Shown here piece after piece: positions 1-7,526 of a DNA stretch of 19,068 nt. The position numbers and the translations under genes were made by a program. How positions within the stretch are numbered: position 1 is the stretch's first letter; each line of letters begins with the position of its first letter. The stretch lies in the NCBI GenBank assembly GCA_002373205.1, contig DFJV01000053.1, forward strand, positions 1 through 19,068. Direction: 5' to 3'. Below the pieces are notes generated by a model. The model had not been told where the DNA came from. It ran no database searches and was given only the letters and a program-made list of their open reading frames with translations. This DNA comes from Treponema sp. UBA3662. Its GTDB lineage: Bacteria > Spirochaetota > Spirochaetia > Treponematales > Treponemataceae.

Positions 1-1722
1 CTATATAGCGTACCGGGTTGTTGCCCGCGTAATGGAACAAACCGGCATTGGTGTGATTAAAAATTCCTCCCATTCCGGGCAAATTTGCCATATCCTTGGC
101 ATTTGCCTTGCCTGCGGCGGGGATGTACTCTCCAAGGGCAGGGTCTGTGCTAATCCAGCGGCTGTATTTGGGGTCAAGGTACCTTGCGCCGTAATAGTAC
201 AGGCCAGTCTCCTTGTCCAGCTCCTTTGCCGTGAAGCGGTAGGGCACGTCGTAGAGCGCGGTTATGTTAGTGCGCATGTCTATCCATGTCTCGCCGTAGG
301 GCGTGTACTCTATGCGCTGGTAGACTTCGCCGTCCTGGTTTGTTACAAGCTGCGCAGAGCCAAGGTGGTCAGAGTGGTAGAAGTACTGGCTGTGCATTTC
401 TTCGCTGTCGGTCGGGCGGTTTGCGCTGTTTACTTTTGTAACCAAGCGCTCCGTTCCAAGGAAGATGTGCTTGCTGTTCTTTCCACCGTCCAATTCAGAA
501 CCTCCGTCCTTGTGCCAGGTCCAGAAGTTGCTGAAGTAGATTGTCTCCGCATTCCTCGTATACTTGTTGGTGCGGATTCCGTCCTCACCGTAGACGTAGT
601 ATACGTCGTTCGTGGAGTCGTGCGATTCCGTAAGCCTGTTGCGGACATCCCAGACGTAGGTGCGGCGGTAGTGTCTTTCCTGCTTTACTTTAGTTGTTGC
701 ATTGTCCGTCTCAAAGTAGCCCCATGCGCTGTCCACGCCGTAAACGTCGTTCCCATAGTCGGTCACGGTAACTTCCCTGCTGTCGCTTTCGGAAAGGCCG
801 TCATATTCCTCCTGCGTTACGTTTCCGTTTGCGTCGTACTTGTACCAGCGGTTTCCGGCGCGCTCAAGGCGGTGGGCAAAGCCCTTTGCGTATACGTAGT
901 CTATTGCATAGTTAAGGTCGTCGCCGTTTCGACTTCCTGTTAAGGTGACCTCAGAAGAAGTTTTGTTCATCATGCGGCCAAGACCTGCTTCGTCAAAGAC
1001 AAAGTTCTGCTTGTATTCGCTTACATGAACTGGCTGGCTTGCACGGTAGGGATTATGCTCCGTGCTTCCGCTTACGCTGGTGAGTTGTCCTAATGCGTCA
1101 TAAGTGTAACTTTGGCTTGTCTTGTAGGCACCGTAATTTAAGCAGTCGTTGGTGTAGGACAGGATGTTTCCTAAGGTGTCAAATTTGTACTCGATGTTCT
1201 GGTACTGTATGTTGTTTTCGTTTTCTGTCCTTATGGAAGAAAGCCACCTTCTTTCCGGGTTGTATTCGTAGTCGGTTTTTACACCGTTACCGTATTCAAT
1301 AAAATTTCTCTGGCCGTATTCATCATAGCCAATGTCCTTTACGTAGGAAAAGTCATTTCCTTCCTTTGTCGTTCCGCTTACGCCGCACACGTTTCCGCCG
1401 TAGTCATAGGCATACTCCACGCGCTCTCCGTCCGGGTAGACAATTTCCTGCATGCGCCCAAGGTAGTCGCTCTTGTATTCCATGGTTGCAGTCCGGTCTT
1501 TTTTGAATCCGTCTATGTGTGAGGATATTTTTCTTGTTTCCTGCGAAATCTCTCCAAGCTTTCCGTACATGTAGCTTACGGTACCCGATGCGTCAGTCCT
1601 GGCGGCAAGCCTGCCCGCAAGGTTGCTGCGGTCGGCAGATTTTCCATACACATATACAGTATCCGTCATTTCGCCGGGATAGTCAACTCTAAGTTTTTTG
1701 TTCTAAGTTTTTTTGTACTCAT
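1..1722 (-). pseudogene. RHS-repeat protein, 3' part, 5' end broken (runs off left edge)
   Basis: The minus strand is open from position 1702 to the left edge (about 567 codons) and reads as RHS/YD-repeat core. It has repeated Y-x-Y-D-x-x-G-x-(L/R) units, then the conserved tail: YHSDHLGSAQLV, YTPYGE, FTAKELDKETGLYYYGARY, SRWISTDP and HYAGNNPVRY. In RHS/WapA-type polymorphic toxins this core forms a shell, and a variable C-terminal toxin follows the DPxG cleavage site. Here that toxin would lie beyond position 1. The 5' end is abnormal: a TAG at 1703-1705 closes the frame in mid-repeat, with no signal peptide or N-terminal region. An ATG at 1720-1722 with AGGGA upstream reads only 18 codons, because a 14-15 bp tandem duplication (1692-1714) puts it out of frame. 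The first in-frame ATG is at 1669. It may be a truncated gene, a silent cassette or a phase-variable start. The RHS identity is certain; functional status is not. Confidence 0.85.
1692..1714. repeat. imperfect tandem duplication with A6/A7 tracts at RHS 5' end
   Basis: On the minus strand a unit of about 14 bp, ACAAAAAACTTAGA, occurs twice in tandem. The first copy carries A7 (1708-1714) and the second A6 (1694-1699). The ATG at 1722 leads into the first copy in frame 1, while the RHS body continues from the second copy in a different frame. One extra A in the second tract, or loss of one unit, would join the ATG to the RHS frame. Confidence 0.7.
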
Positions 1723-1732
1723 CTGGCGGTTC

Positions 1733-1748
1733 CCTGCCTAAAGGCAGG
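1733..1748. repeat. inverted repeat CCTGCC-TAAA-GGCAGG
   Basis: A perfect 6-bp stem with a 4-nt loop lies directly upstream of the ATG at 1722 of the broken RHS frame and abuts repeat copy A. It contains the AGGG that would act as ribosome binding site for that ATG on the minus strand. It could therefore sequester the site, or it may simply be an extra arm of the neighbouring repeat. Confidence 0.5.
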
Positions 1749-1750
1749 TC

Positions 1751-1817
1751 GGGCTTTCCAGGGTTCCGCCTTTCGGCTCCATTGCTAGCGCAACGGCTGC
1801 GCCGCCCCTACAATCCC
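1751..1817 (+). repeat. dispersed multi-hairpin repeat, copy A
   Basis: GC-rich element in the shared order GGGCTTTCC(A/G)GGGTTCCGCC, GGCTCCATTGC, GCAAC, then a hairpin and CGCCCCT-CAATCCC. The inner stems are TTGC-TAGC-GCAA (1782-1793) and CGGC-TGC-GCCG (1794-1804). A 34-base stretch (1761-1794) is identical to copy E (18498-18531). Confidence 0.8.
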
Positions 1818-1878
1818 TAACCGGTTGTCTGCATAAAAGGCGATTCCGCAAAGGAAAGACACTTAATCTCCAACAGTC

Positions 1879-1899
1879 ATGCCGAACTTGTTTCGGCAT
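1879..1899. repeat. perfect hairpin ATGCCGAA-loop-TTCGGCAT
   Basis: An 8-bp perfect inverted repeat with a 5-nt loop (CTTGT) lies in the gene-free stretch. No T-run follows on either strand, so it is not a typical intrinsic terminator. Similar palindromes are common as dispersed intergenic elements in many bacteria. It occurs once in this window. Confidence 0.6.
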
Positions 1900-2096
1900 C
1901 TGTAGATGTTAAGCACCAAAATAGGGTAGCATTAGTCATAAATGCCCTTCCTTCACGGCTCAAAAGCCCATGAACTTTTAAGCCGCCTCTCACCTGTCAA
2001 AGAACTTTGCCCATACGCCTGTACTCATGGGGAACAGACGGAAGCGTATTGTGAAACCTCTAAACATTTTAGAAGAAAGATGTTGGTTTGTAAATC

Positions 2097-2519
2097 TCAG
2101 AGATTTTTTTTCTTAACGTATTTATTATTTTTAAATTCCAATTGAACATTTTTTTCTTTGCATAAAATATTATATTCCTCCAAAAGCATTGGCCCATATA
2201 CTTTTTTTTCTTTAAGTGAAATCAACCAATAATAAGTTTCATCGATTCCATTTTTGTAATTTAAATCTTCAGGGCAATTATACATACCTGAATATTTAGA
2301 TTTTGGTTTTTGTTTTACCACTACAAAATTATTGTCATATGAGAAATCGATAATTTCCGGTGGAATATCTCCAGCTTTGCTATTTCCAAAAATAGAATTT
2401 AAGTCGTAGTCATAGTAAAAATCTTTTGAAAATTTTACAGTAAAAGGTTGGCTACCCCAGTATACAAATAAAAATACTACTGCCAAAAAAAATGAAAAAA
2501 TCACAAACCTAATTTTCAT
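2097..2519 (-). CDS. DUF3997-like membrane-anchored small protein
   Basis: The protein is 140 aa when started at the ATG at 2519, which has GGTAGG five bases upstream. A longer TTG start at 2543 would overlap the end of the preceding gene and is less likely. Residues 5-22 form one hydrophobic segment behind a basic N-terminus, giving a signal anchor or uncleaved signal peptide; there is no lipobox cysteine. The body has the pattern IIDFSYDNNFVVVKQKP, then YYWLI, then KVYGPM and an acidic/Cys tail. This resembles the DUF3997 family of small, often lipidated proteins of unknown function. It is the last gene of the 3870-to-2097 operon, 13 nt after the carboxypeptidase. It is visibly more AT-rich than its neighbours and sits next to an RHS fragment, so an acquired immunity-type gene is possible (inference only). 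Confidence 0.7.
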   Translation of the reverse strand: MKIRFVIFSFFLAVVFLFVYWGSQPFTVKFSKDFYYDYDLNSIFGNSKAGDIPPEIIDFSYDNNFVVVKQKPKSKYSGMYNCPEDLNYKNGIDETYYWLISLKEKKVYGPMLLEEYNILCKEKNVQLEFKNNKYVKKKNL

Positions 2520-2532
2520 TTTACCTACCATA

Positions 2533-3588
2533 CTAAACCCCAAGCTCCATCTTTACACAAATATCATCCCCCACCGCGCTTACACAGGCACGGCTTCCAA
2601 TTACCAAGGGCATGGCTGGGGGAACGTGGCCAAGATCCGCATCCATAACAAGAGGAACACCAAGGCTTTTCAAAACATCCGTAACGGCATTGTACTTGTT
2701 AACGCCAAAAGCTTCACCGTTAAAGGCAGAAAGGGGCCTTCCTATAATAAAGCCGGAAGCGGTATCAAACCAGCCGCATTCCTTTAGGTGCCAGAGGCTC
2801 CTCCTTATGTCCAGAGGGCTCTGGTCGCAGGACTCAAGCGCCCACACAACATTCCCCGCACCTGCAATAAAATCCCTTACACCGTCAAAGCGGGTTCCTG
2901 CAATATTGTTCAAAACGTCAAGGCAGCCGCCAAGCAGAATTCCCTCAAAGCTCACTCCCCCGTCCGTCTGAACAAGGGAAGCGTTCTTTGGAGTAAAAAT
3001 GCGGAGTGTCTTTTTTTCCGTCAAAATGTATGGAGAAAGCGGATCGGTAATGCCAAAGCGCTCGTCTGCGTCAGGAAGCTCAAACTTGCCGTAGCCGCGC
3101 ACAGTGCTGCTCTTACCCTCAAGAATATTCAGCGTGTCATACTCACACTGCTCCCAAGGCTTTCCAAAACCGGTAATGCAGTGGCCGTATATGGCAGCAG
3201 TCCCGGACAAAGTTGCAAGAGGAAAAACAAAATTGGTGTTGTCAGAATAGCCCATGAACCACTTTGCAGGGGCATCTTTAAGCCTTTTAAAGTCAATAAA
3301 GCTCAGTGTCTCGCACATAAGCTCACCGCCGCCCGCAGAAATAACGGCATCAATGGAAGGGTCAAGGTAAAATTCCATCAGTTCAGCCGCAGCAACCTGT
3401 GGAGAAGTGCTTATGCCAATGCCGTCATCCTTGGAAACCGTGGCACCGGAGACAACCTTGTAGCCCCGCTCCTCAAAAAGACGCACAGCTTCCCTGTAGC
3501 GCGACAAATACGGCTCCGTCGTACAACCAAAAGATGGCGCGGTAATAGCAATCGTGCTTCCGCTTTTAAGAGGCTTTGGAATTTTCAT
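2533..3588 (-). CDS. S66-family LD-carboxypeptidase / MccF-like peptidase
   Basis: A 351-aa cytoplasmic serine peptidase of family S66, which includes LdcA (removes the terminal D-Ala from murein tetrapeptides during peptidoglycan recycling) and MccF (cleaves microcin C-type conjugates). The S66 triad is intact: nucleophile Ser115 in GYSDNT, Glu252 in ALESCD and His321 in DLGHVPP. The N-terminal ITAPS motif and AVISAGGGE (81-89) are typical. Length is close to MccF-like members and longer than E. coli LdcA (about 300 aa). It starts 12 nt after the small acidic protein and lies 13 nt before the DUF3997-like gene, so co-transcription is likely. The upstream Shine-Dalgarno is weak. The choice between murein recycling and MccF-like detoxification cannot be settled from sequence by eye. 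Confidence 0.92.
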   Translation of the reverse strand: MKIPKPLKSGSTIAITAPSFGCTTEPYLSRYREAVRLFEERGYKVVSGATVSKDDGIGISTSPQVAAAELMEFYLDPSIDAVISAGGGELMCETLSFIDFKRLKDAPAKWFMGYSDNTNFVFPLATLSGTAAIYGHCITGFGKPWEQCEYDTLNILEGKSSTVRGYGKFELPDADERFGITDPLSPYILTEKKTLRIFTPKNASLVQTDGGVSFEGILLGGCLDVLNNIAGTRFDGVRDFIAGAGNVVWALESCDQSPLDIRRSLWHLKECGWFDTASGFIIGRPLSAFNGEAFGVNKYNAVTDVLKSLGVPLVMDADLGHVPPAMPLVIGSRACVSAVGDDICVKMELGV

Positions 3589-3600
3589 AGGTAAAAATGC

Positions 3601-3870
3601 TTACTTTCCGGCTGCAAAAGCATCTGCAGCTGCCTGAACATCTGCAAGAGAAGCATACTTTCCGCCAATAATGTCAGCAGCAGCAGTCTTGCACCAGGCC
3701 ATATAGTCAGGAGAACCGTTCATGCTTCCGGCATCCACGGCCGCATCAAGATAATCCGCAACAGATGCAGTCAAGTCTCCGCCGTGTTCCGCTTTGAATG
3801 ATTCAAAAGTTGAATCTTCCGTAGTTCCGGCCTTTATGTTCAAAAATGCTTTAACTTTTGCTTCGTCCAT
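3601..3870 (-). CDS. small acidic protein of unknown function (89 aa)
   Basis: I do not recognise the family. It is soluble, Ala/Asp/Glu-rich, with one Cys and no signal peptide or membrane segment. It looks all-helical, with a conserved-looking middle (HGGDLTASVADYLDAA) and an Ala-rich C-terminal helix. The start is well supported: AAGGGG lies about 8 nt upstream of the ATG, and a good promoter lies about 90 nt upstream. It is the first gene of a three-gene operon with the S66 peptidase and the DUF3997-like gene. Strong expression signals and Ala-rich codon use resemble an abundant small cytoplasmic protein. Confidence 0.8.
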   Translation of the reverse strand: MDEAKVKAFLNIKAGTTEDSTFESFKAEHGGDLTASVADYLDAAVDAGSMNGSPDYMAWCKTAAADIIGGKYASLADVQAAADAFAAGK

Positions 3871-3956
3871 TAAAATTCCCCTTAATAAATAATGTTCTTA
3901 AGGTCTCCAATAATCCACCTGGAAACCGATATTACAATATTTCCCTACATCTTCGT

Positions 3957-3985
3957 ATTATATAACAAAAAATCTTTTATGTCTT
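3957..3985 (-). promoter_or_regulatory. sigma70-type promoter for the 3870-2097 operon
   Basis: On the minus strand: AAGACA (3980-3985), a 17-nt spacer, then a consensus TATAAT (3957-3962). Transcription would start near 3950, giving an 80-nt leader that ends in the AAGGGG ribosome binding site of the 89-aa gene. Confidence 0.65.
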
Positions 3986-4084
3986 TACAAAAATCTCTTT
4001 TTTTTGCAAAAATTCCAAAAAATCTATAAAATTCAGAAAAACTTTTTGCATATTCCTTTTTTTTGCGGCAGTCTCTCTTGCTAA

Positions 4085-4158
4085 GGGCTTTCCGGGGTTC
4101 CGCGGGTCCCTGCCCGCTCCATTGCCTACGGCAACGGTTGCACCGCCCCTCCAATCCC
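4085..4158 (+). repeat. dispersed multi-hairpin repeat, copy B
   Basis: Same element as copy A, 40 nt beyond the stop of the dinG-like gene. It has GCGGG-TCCCTG-CCCGC as first arm, TTGCC-TAC-GGCAA (4122-4134) as second, and CGGT-TGC-ACCG (4135-4145) as third. Relative to copy A the third arm has exchanged a C-G pair for a T-A pair. Confidence 0.8.
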
Positions 4159-4197
4159 GGCCGTGCCTGCTTTTTCATCGCGAAAACCTTAAAGTCT

Positions 4198-6648
4198 TCA
4201 CACGGAAAAGAATTTTTCAACTTCATTCACTATAAAAGAAAGAGGATTGTACATCCGCCTGGTCTGGGGAACGCTCTTTGTAAACTCCTTGCCGTAGCGT
4301 TTTTCCACAATGCGCCTGTCAAGCACAACGATAACGCCCTTGTCGTCACCCCTGCGTATAAGCCTGCCAAAGCCCTGCCTAAATTTTATAACCGCCTGGG
4401 GAACACTAAGCTCCATAAAAGGAGAGCCACCCCTTCTTTCCACAGCCTCTGCCCTTGCCGCAAAAACCGGGTCATTTGGAACCGCAAAAGGTAGCTTAAC
4501 TATAACAACCTGACTAAGGCTTTCACCGGGAACGTCCACCCCTTCCCAAAAGCTGTCCGTGGCAAAAAGAACGCTGGATTTGTCCTCCTTAAAGCGTTCA
4601 AGAAGGCGGAAGCGGTCGTCATCCCCCTGCTTTAGAAGGGAAATTCCCCCGCCCTCCAAAGTCTGCCGGCAGTTGTAAAAGGCACTCCTAAGGCTCTCGT
4701 AAGAGGTAAAAAGAACAAGTGTTCTTCCCCCTGCCGCAAAGATAAGCTTGGGAAGTGTCTCTTCCACATAGCCCTGGTAGTATGGACTGTCTGGAAAAGG
4801 CGCATCGCTTGGAACCGCAAAAATTGCGTTTGTCTTGTATGGAAAGGGAGACTCAAAAGCCCCGCTCAAAAGCCTCTCGTCATCAACAAAAGAAAGCCCT
4901 GTCCGCCTCATCCAGTAGGAAAAATTGTCGCCAGTCCTAAGGGTTGCACTGGTGCATACAACGGAAGACATAGGTTCAAAGACCCCGGAATTCATCATGT
5001 GGGCAATGTCAAGCGGTGTCTGCGTAAACTGGGGGAATACAAGCGGCTCATCCCCGCTTTTCTTTGGAGGAAGCCTTACCAGCTGAATCCAAGAGACGGA
5101 ATCATCGTGCTCGTTCCACTCACAAAAATTCTTGCAAAGGGTAACAAAGGAATCCAGCCTTCTAAGCACGGTCTTGCATTCCCAAACAGAAGGAACGTCC
5201 CTGTCATCCTCATCAATTCCGTCAATAAGTTCCCGCACGGTGCCGGTTAGCCCCCCAATGGAATCCTTTAGCTTCTGCATGGCGGCAAAAACCCTGTCAA
5301 ACCTGGGAGCCGTAGCCGCAAAAATTCTGACTGAATACTCATTGCCCATGGCCTCCTGGGTAAAAAGCTCAAGGTTCAGGAAATTTTCCTTTATTTCATT
5401 CACGCATGAAGGAATCTTATCCAAAAGGGAGTCAGAATTGGAAAGAGGGGCCGTGGCAACTGCAAAGCCCGCAATCCCTGCGCGCTTTTGGCGGTACAAA
5501 AGATTCACCTGCTTCATCAGCTTAAAGCGGGTAATGCTTTCGCTAAAAAAACTCGTGGCAGAATCTTCTATTCCGTGGGCTTCGTCAAAAACAATGCGTT
5601 TGTAGGGGGGAAGAACCGCCGTGTCCTCGTAGCCGCCTCCGTTCATCCTGCTTTCTATGTCCGCAAAAAGAAGGTGGTGGTTCACAACGATAATGCTAGC
5701 ATCCGAAGCCTCTTTTCTTACCTTCATTACAAAGCACTTTTCCCTAAAGGGGCAGCGCATTCCCATGCAGGCATCGCTTTCGCTGTTGATTCTAGTCCAA
5801 ACGCTTTCGGGGGGCAAAAAGGAAAGGTCGCTCTTGCTGCCGGTAGGGCTGGTCTTTGACCATTCATACAGCTTGTCAAAGACTTCCGTTTCCTCGCTGA
5901 ACAAGTCCCTCTCGGAAGAAGCATCCTCCAGTCTCCTAAGGCAAAGGTAATTCTGCCTGCCTTTTACAAGAACAGCCTTTACGTCAAGACCTGTTATCTT
6001 CTTTGCCGCGGGAATGTCCTTTTCTATTAGCTGCTGCTGAAGGTTTATAGTTCCTGTGGAAACAACAACGCGTTCCCTGTTCTTTGCAGCCCAAAGCATA
6101 GATGGAATAAGATAGGCATAGCTCTTTCCTACCCCTGTTCCAGCCTCAAAAGCCGCAATCTTTCCTTCGTTAAAGGAAGATGCTATTGCCCTTAAAAGCT
6201 TTATCTGGCTTGGTCTTTCTTCAAAAAGCGGGTTCTGCCTTGCAAGGGCACCGCCGTTGGAAATATAGGAAGAAGCCTCGTCTGCACTAATATAGGAAAG
6301 CACATGGGGTTTTACAGGCTCCACAACAACGTAGACGTCGGAAACATCATTGTTAACAATATAAAAGCCAAGGGATGTATCTACGGAATTTGCCGCAATG
6401 CCCTGGTCTGCCTCGCTTGGAAAAAGGACACCGCTTGGATGGTTGTGTATAAGTACGTGGCCTTCGCGGGCTGTGTTTGAATTTACTATTACGGAATCTT
6501 CGTTTCCCCTTGCCCCTACGGTCACCCCGGTAACAAGTCCGTCAGAATTTATAACGCCGGCCCAGAAAACTTCGTTGCCGCCAGCCTCTTCCACGTCTCG
6601 CCTCATGGCATCCAAAACGGAAGCAGAAAACCTCTTGTTAACATCCAT
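4198..6648 (-). CDS. JAMM-domain/DinG-type superfamily 2 helicase fusion
   Basis: An 816-aa two-part protein. Residues 1-125 form a RadC/JAB1-MPN-like domain with a complete JAMM zinc site: Glu26, His68-x-His70, seven residues, Ser78-x-x-Asp81. Residues 140-816 form an XPD/DinG-family helicase: Q-like entry near 148, Walker A GTGVGKS (170-176), four iron-sulfur-type cysteines (236, 294, 299, 305), DEAH box (355-358), and motif VI QGFGRLIRR near the C-terminus. DinG enzymes are 5'-3' Fe-S DNA helicases acting on R-loops, G4s and damaged DNA. The JAMM part could be a metalloprotease or a structural module. It is the last gene after ruvC and two unknown genes. There is no Shine-Dalgarno sequence at the ATG. 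A TGCTACAAT extended -10 sits 7 nt upstream, suggesting a leaderless transcript. Confidence 0.92.
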   Translation of the reverse strand: MDVNKRFSASVLDAMRRDVEEAGGNEVFWAGVINSDGLVTGVTVGARGNEDSVIVNSNTAREGHVLIHNHPSGVLFPSEADQGIAANSVDTSLGFYIVNNDVSDVYVVVEPVKPHVLSYISADEASSYISNGGALARQNPLFEERPSQIKLLRAIASSFNEGKIAAFEAGTGVGKSYAYLIPSMLWAAKNRERVVVSTGTINLQQQLIEKDIPAAKKITGLDVKAVLVKGRQNYLCLRRLEDASSERDLFSEETEVFDKLYEWSKTSPTGSKSDLSFLPPESVWTRINSESDACMGMRCPFREKCFVMKVRKEASDASIIVVNHHLLFADIESRMNGGGYEDTAVLPPYKRIVFDEAHGIEDSATSFFSESITRFKLMKQVNLLYRQKRAGIAGFAVATAPLSNSDSLLDKIPSCVNEIKENFLNLELFTQEAMGNEYSVRIFAATAPRFDRVFAAMQKLKDSIGGLTGTVRELIDGIDEDDRDVPSVWECKTVLRRLDSFVTLCKNFCEWNEHDDSVSWIQLVRLPPKKSGDEPLVFPQFTQTPLDIAHMMNSGVFEPMSSVVCTSATLRTGDNFSYWMRRTGLSFVDDERLLSGAFESPFPYKTNAIFAVPSDAPFPDSPYYQGYVEETLPKLIFAAGGRTLVLFTSYESLRSAFYNCRQTLEGGGISLLKQGDDDRFRLLERFKEDKSSVLFATDSFWEGVDVPGESLSQVVIVKLPFAVPNDPVFAARAEAVERRGGSPFMELSVPQAVIKFRQGFGRLIRRGDDKGVIVVLDRRIVEKRYGKEFTKSVPQTRRMYNPLSFIVNEVEKFFSV

Positions 6649-6655
6649 GAGCGGA

Positions 6656-6664
6656 ATTGTAGCA
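6656..6664 (-). promoter_or_regulatory. extended -10 (TGCTACAAT) at the dinG-like start
   Basis: The hexamer ends 7 nt before the ATG at 6648, so the predicted start of transcription is at or one base before the ATG. The -35 region is poor (TTTTAT), but the TGC extension can compensate for that in sigma70-type promoters. No ribosome binding site lies between. Confidence 0.5.
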
Positions 6665-6688
6665 CAAAATCAATTTAAATAAAACAAG

Positions 6689-7024
6689 CTAATAATTGAA
6701 TCCAGCCTCTATTCCCTCGATTATTTTTTCTTCAATAACTTCCAACGAATCCCCTTCAGAATCATACCAGCAATACACAAAAGAAAAATCAGCAGTATCT
6801 GTTGCTACGACTTGAAGGCTTAAATATCTATAAGGAGCAAAATCAGGCCTTTCAACCAGCAATTCGCCCATACACCTTTCCCATTCAATGATTGTTCTAT
6901 AACAGGATTCATTATCTACAATTACTTCCACCTTATAACACTTGTCCGGATAAAGCTTCAGTTCTTTATTAACCGTATTTTTTGCAAGTAAGATTATATC
7001 TGTAAAAAAAGTATTAGCTGCCAT
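6689..7024 (-). CDS. hypothetical protein (111 aa)
   Basis: Family not recognised. A soluble alpha/beta-looking protein with no signal peptide or membrane segment. The second half is aromatic-rich (PYRYLSLQVV, FSFVYCWYDSEGD) and ends in an acidic helix, EVIEEKIIEGIEAG. The ATG at 7024 overlaps the end of the upstream membrane-protein gene by 11 nt, so translation is probably coupled. The upstream ribosome binding site is only a weak GGAAA. It lies 40 nt before the dinG-like gene. It is more AT-rich than ruvC or dinG. The shape and size recall small partner or immunity-type proteins, but there is no specific evidence. Confidence 0.7.
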   Translation of the reverse strand: MAANTFFTDIILLAKNTVNKELKLYPDKCYKVEVIVDNESCYRTIIEWERCMGELLVERPDFAPYRYLSLQVVATDTADFSFVYCWYDSEGDSLEVIEEKIIEGIEAGFNY

Positions 7025-7526
7025 TGTTTTTTTCCATGCCCTCTTTGCTTGCAGCCTTCTCCAATGTTACTTCCACCTCGTACTGAAGCTTTTGACTTTC
7101 TAGACGGTATGGAATGTAAGCTGGGAGGAATATAAACAGCAAGAAAAAGATATTGAATAAGAATGGGCCGGCACTTCTTTCCCTTAAAGCAATAAACGCC
7201 GTCATTCCAAAAACGAACAAAAATAGTAAAGAGAGAAAAACAAATTCAAAAAGCCCCGGACGAATCGTCATGTCCACGAGAGTACCACCGTCTTTTTCGT
7301 CAAGATTAGCCTCAAGAACTGCATCCACATGAACCCTTTCGTTAAAAAAGCAATATTCCTTAAAGACTTCGGCGAGTTCTATCTTGAACTGACTAATGAA
7401 AACCTCTCCGGTGAACATTGAATTTGGAATGTTGCAAGTTGGAGTGGATGTACAAGCACGGATGGCATTCACAAGCGTGGAAGGAGGAACTTTGTAAAAG
7501 ACTGACTTGTGAGCGAAAAAATGCAT
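7014..7526 (-). CDS. hypothetical two-TM membrane protein (170 aa)
   Basis: Not recognised by name. Residues 1-88 form a soluble N-terminal region with FTGEVFISQFKIEL and a DGGTLVDMTIRPG stretch, a pattern seen in small bacterial membrane proteins that place a beta-rich domain before two helices. Two strongly hydrophobic segments follow (about 92-113 and 121-138), separated by a short charged loop, RERSAG. The tail is charged and ends in KEGMEKNNGS. The ATG overlaps the ruvC stop by one base (TGATG), a classic coupled junction, and the 3' end overlaps the 111-aa gene. Both TM segments and both overlaps are visible directly; the function is unknown. Confidence 0.75.
   Translation of the reverse strand: MHFFAHKSVFYKVPPSTLVNAIRACTSTPTCNIPNSMFTGEVFISQFKIELAEVFKEYCFFNERVHVDAVLEANLDEKDGGTLVDMTIRPGLFEFVFLSLLFLFVFGMTAFIALRERSAGPFLFNIFFLLFIFLPAYIPYRLESQKLQYEVEVTLEKAASKEGMEKNNGS

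Larger units (their letters stand above)
1723..2096. other. gene-free stretch left of the DUF3997-like gene
   Basis: No convincing gene was found here on either strand. The 67-codon plus-strand ORF starting at 1942 has no ribosome binding site and ends in low-complexity sequence antisense to the neighbouring gene. The stretch holds a small hairpin (1733-1748), repeat copy A (1751-1817) and a stronger hairpin (1879-1899). From 1900 to 2096 I see nothing I can assign. Confidence 0.5.

Noticed and set aside
32..943. Long plus-strand ORF of about 300 codons
   Set aside because: It is antisense to the RHS core, whose frame has clear family motifs. The apparent openness comes from the biased codon use of the RHS frame.
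2092..2111. AAATC-TCAGA-GATTT followed by Ts on the plus strand
   Set aside because: It looks like a terminator, but the stem is only 5 AT-rich pairs and no plus-strand gene precedes it. The Ts are the Lys codons at the end of the minus-strand gene.
1942..2145. 67-codon plus-strand ORF
   Set aside because: No ribosome binding site or recognisable sequence, and its end lies antisense to the DUF3997-like gene.
4063..6682. Several plus-strand ORFs of 60-157 codons opposite the dinG-like gene
   Set aside because: All are antisense shadows of an intact 816-aa gene with helicase and JAMM motifs.
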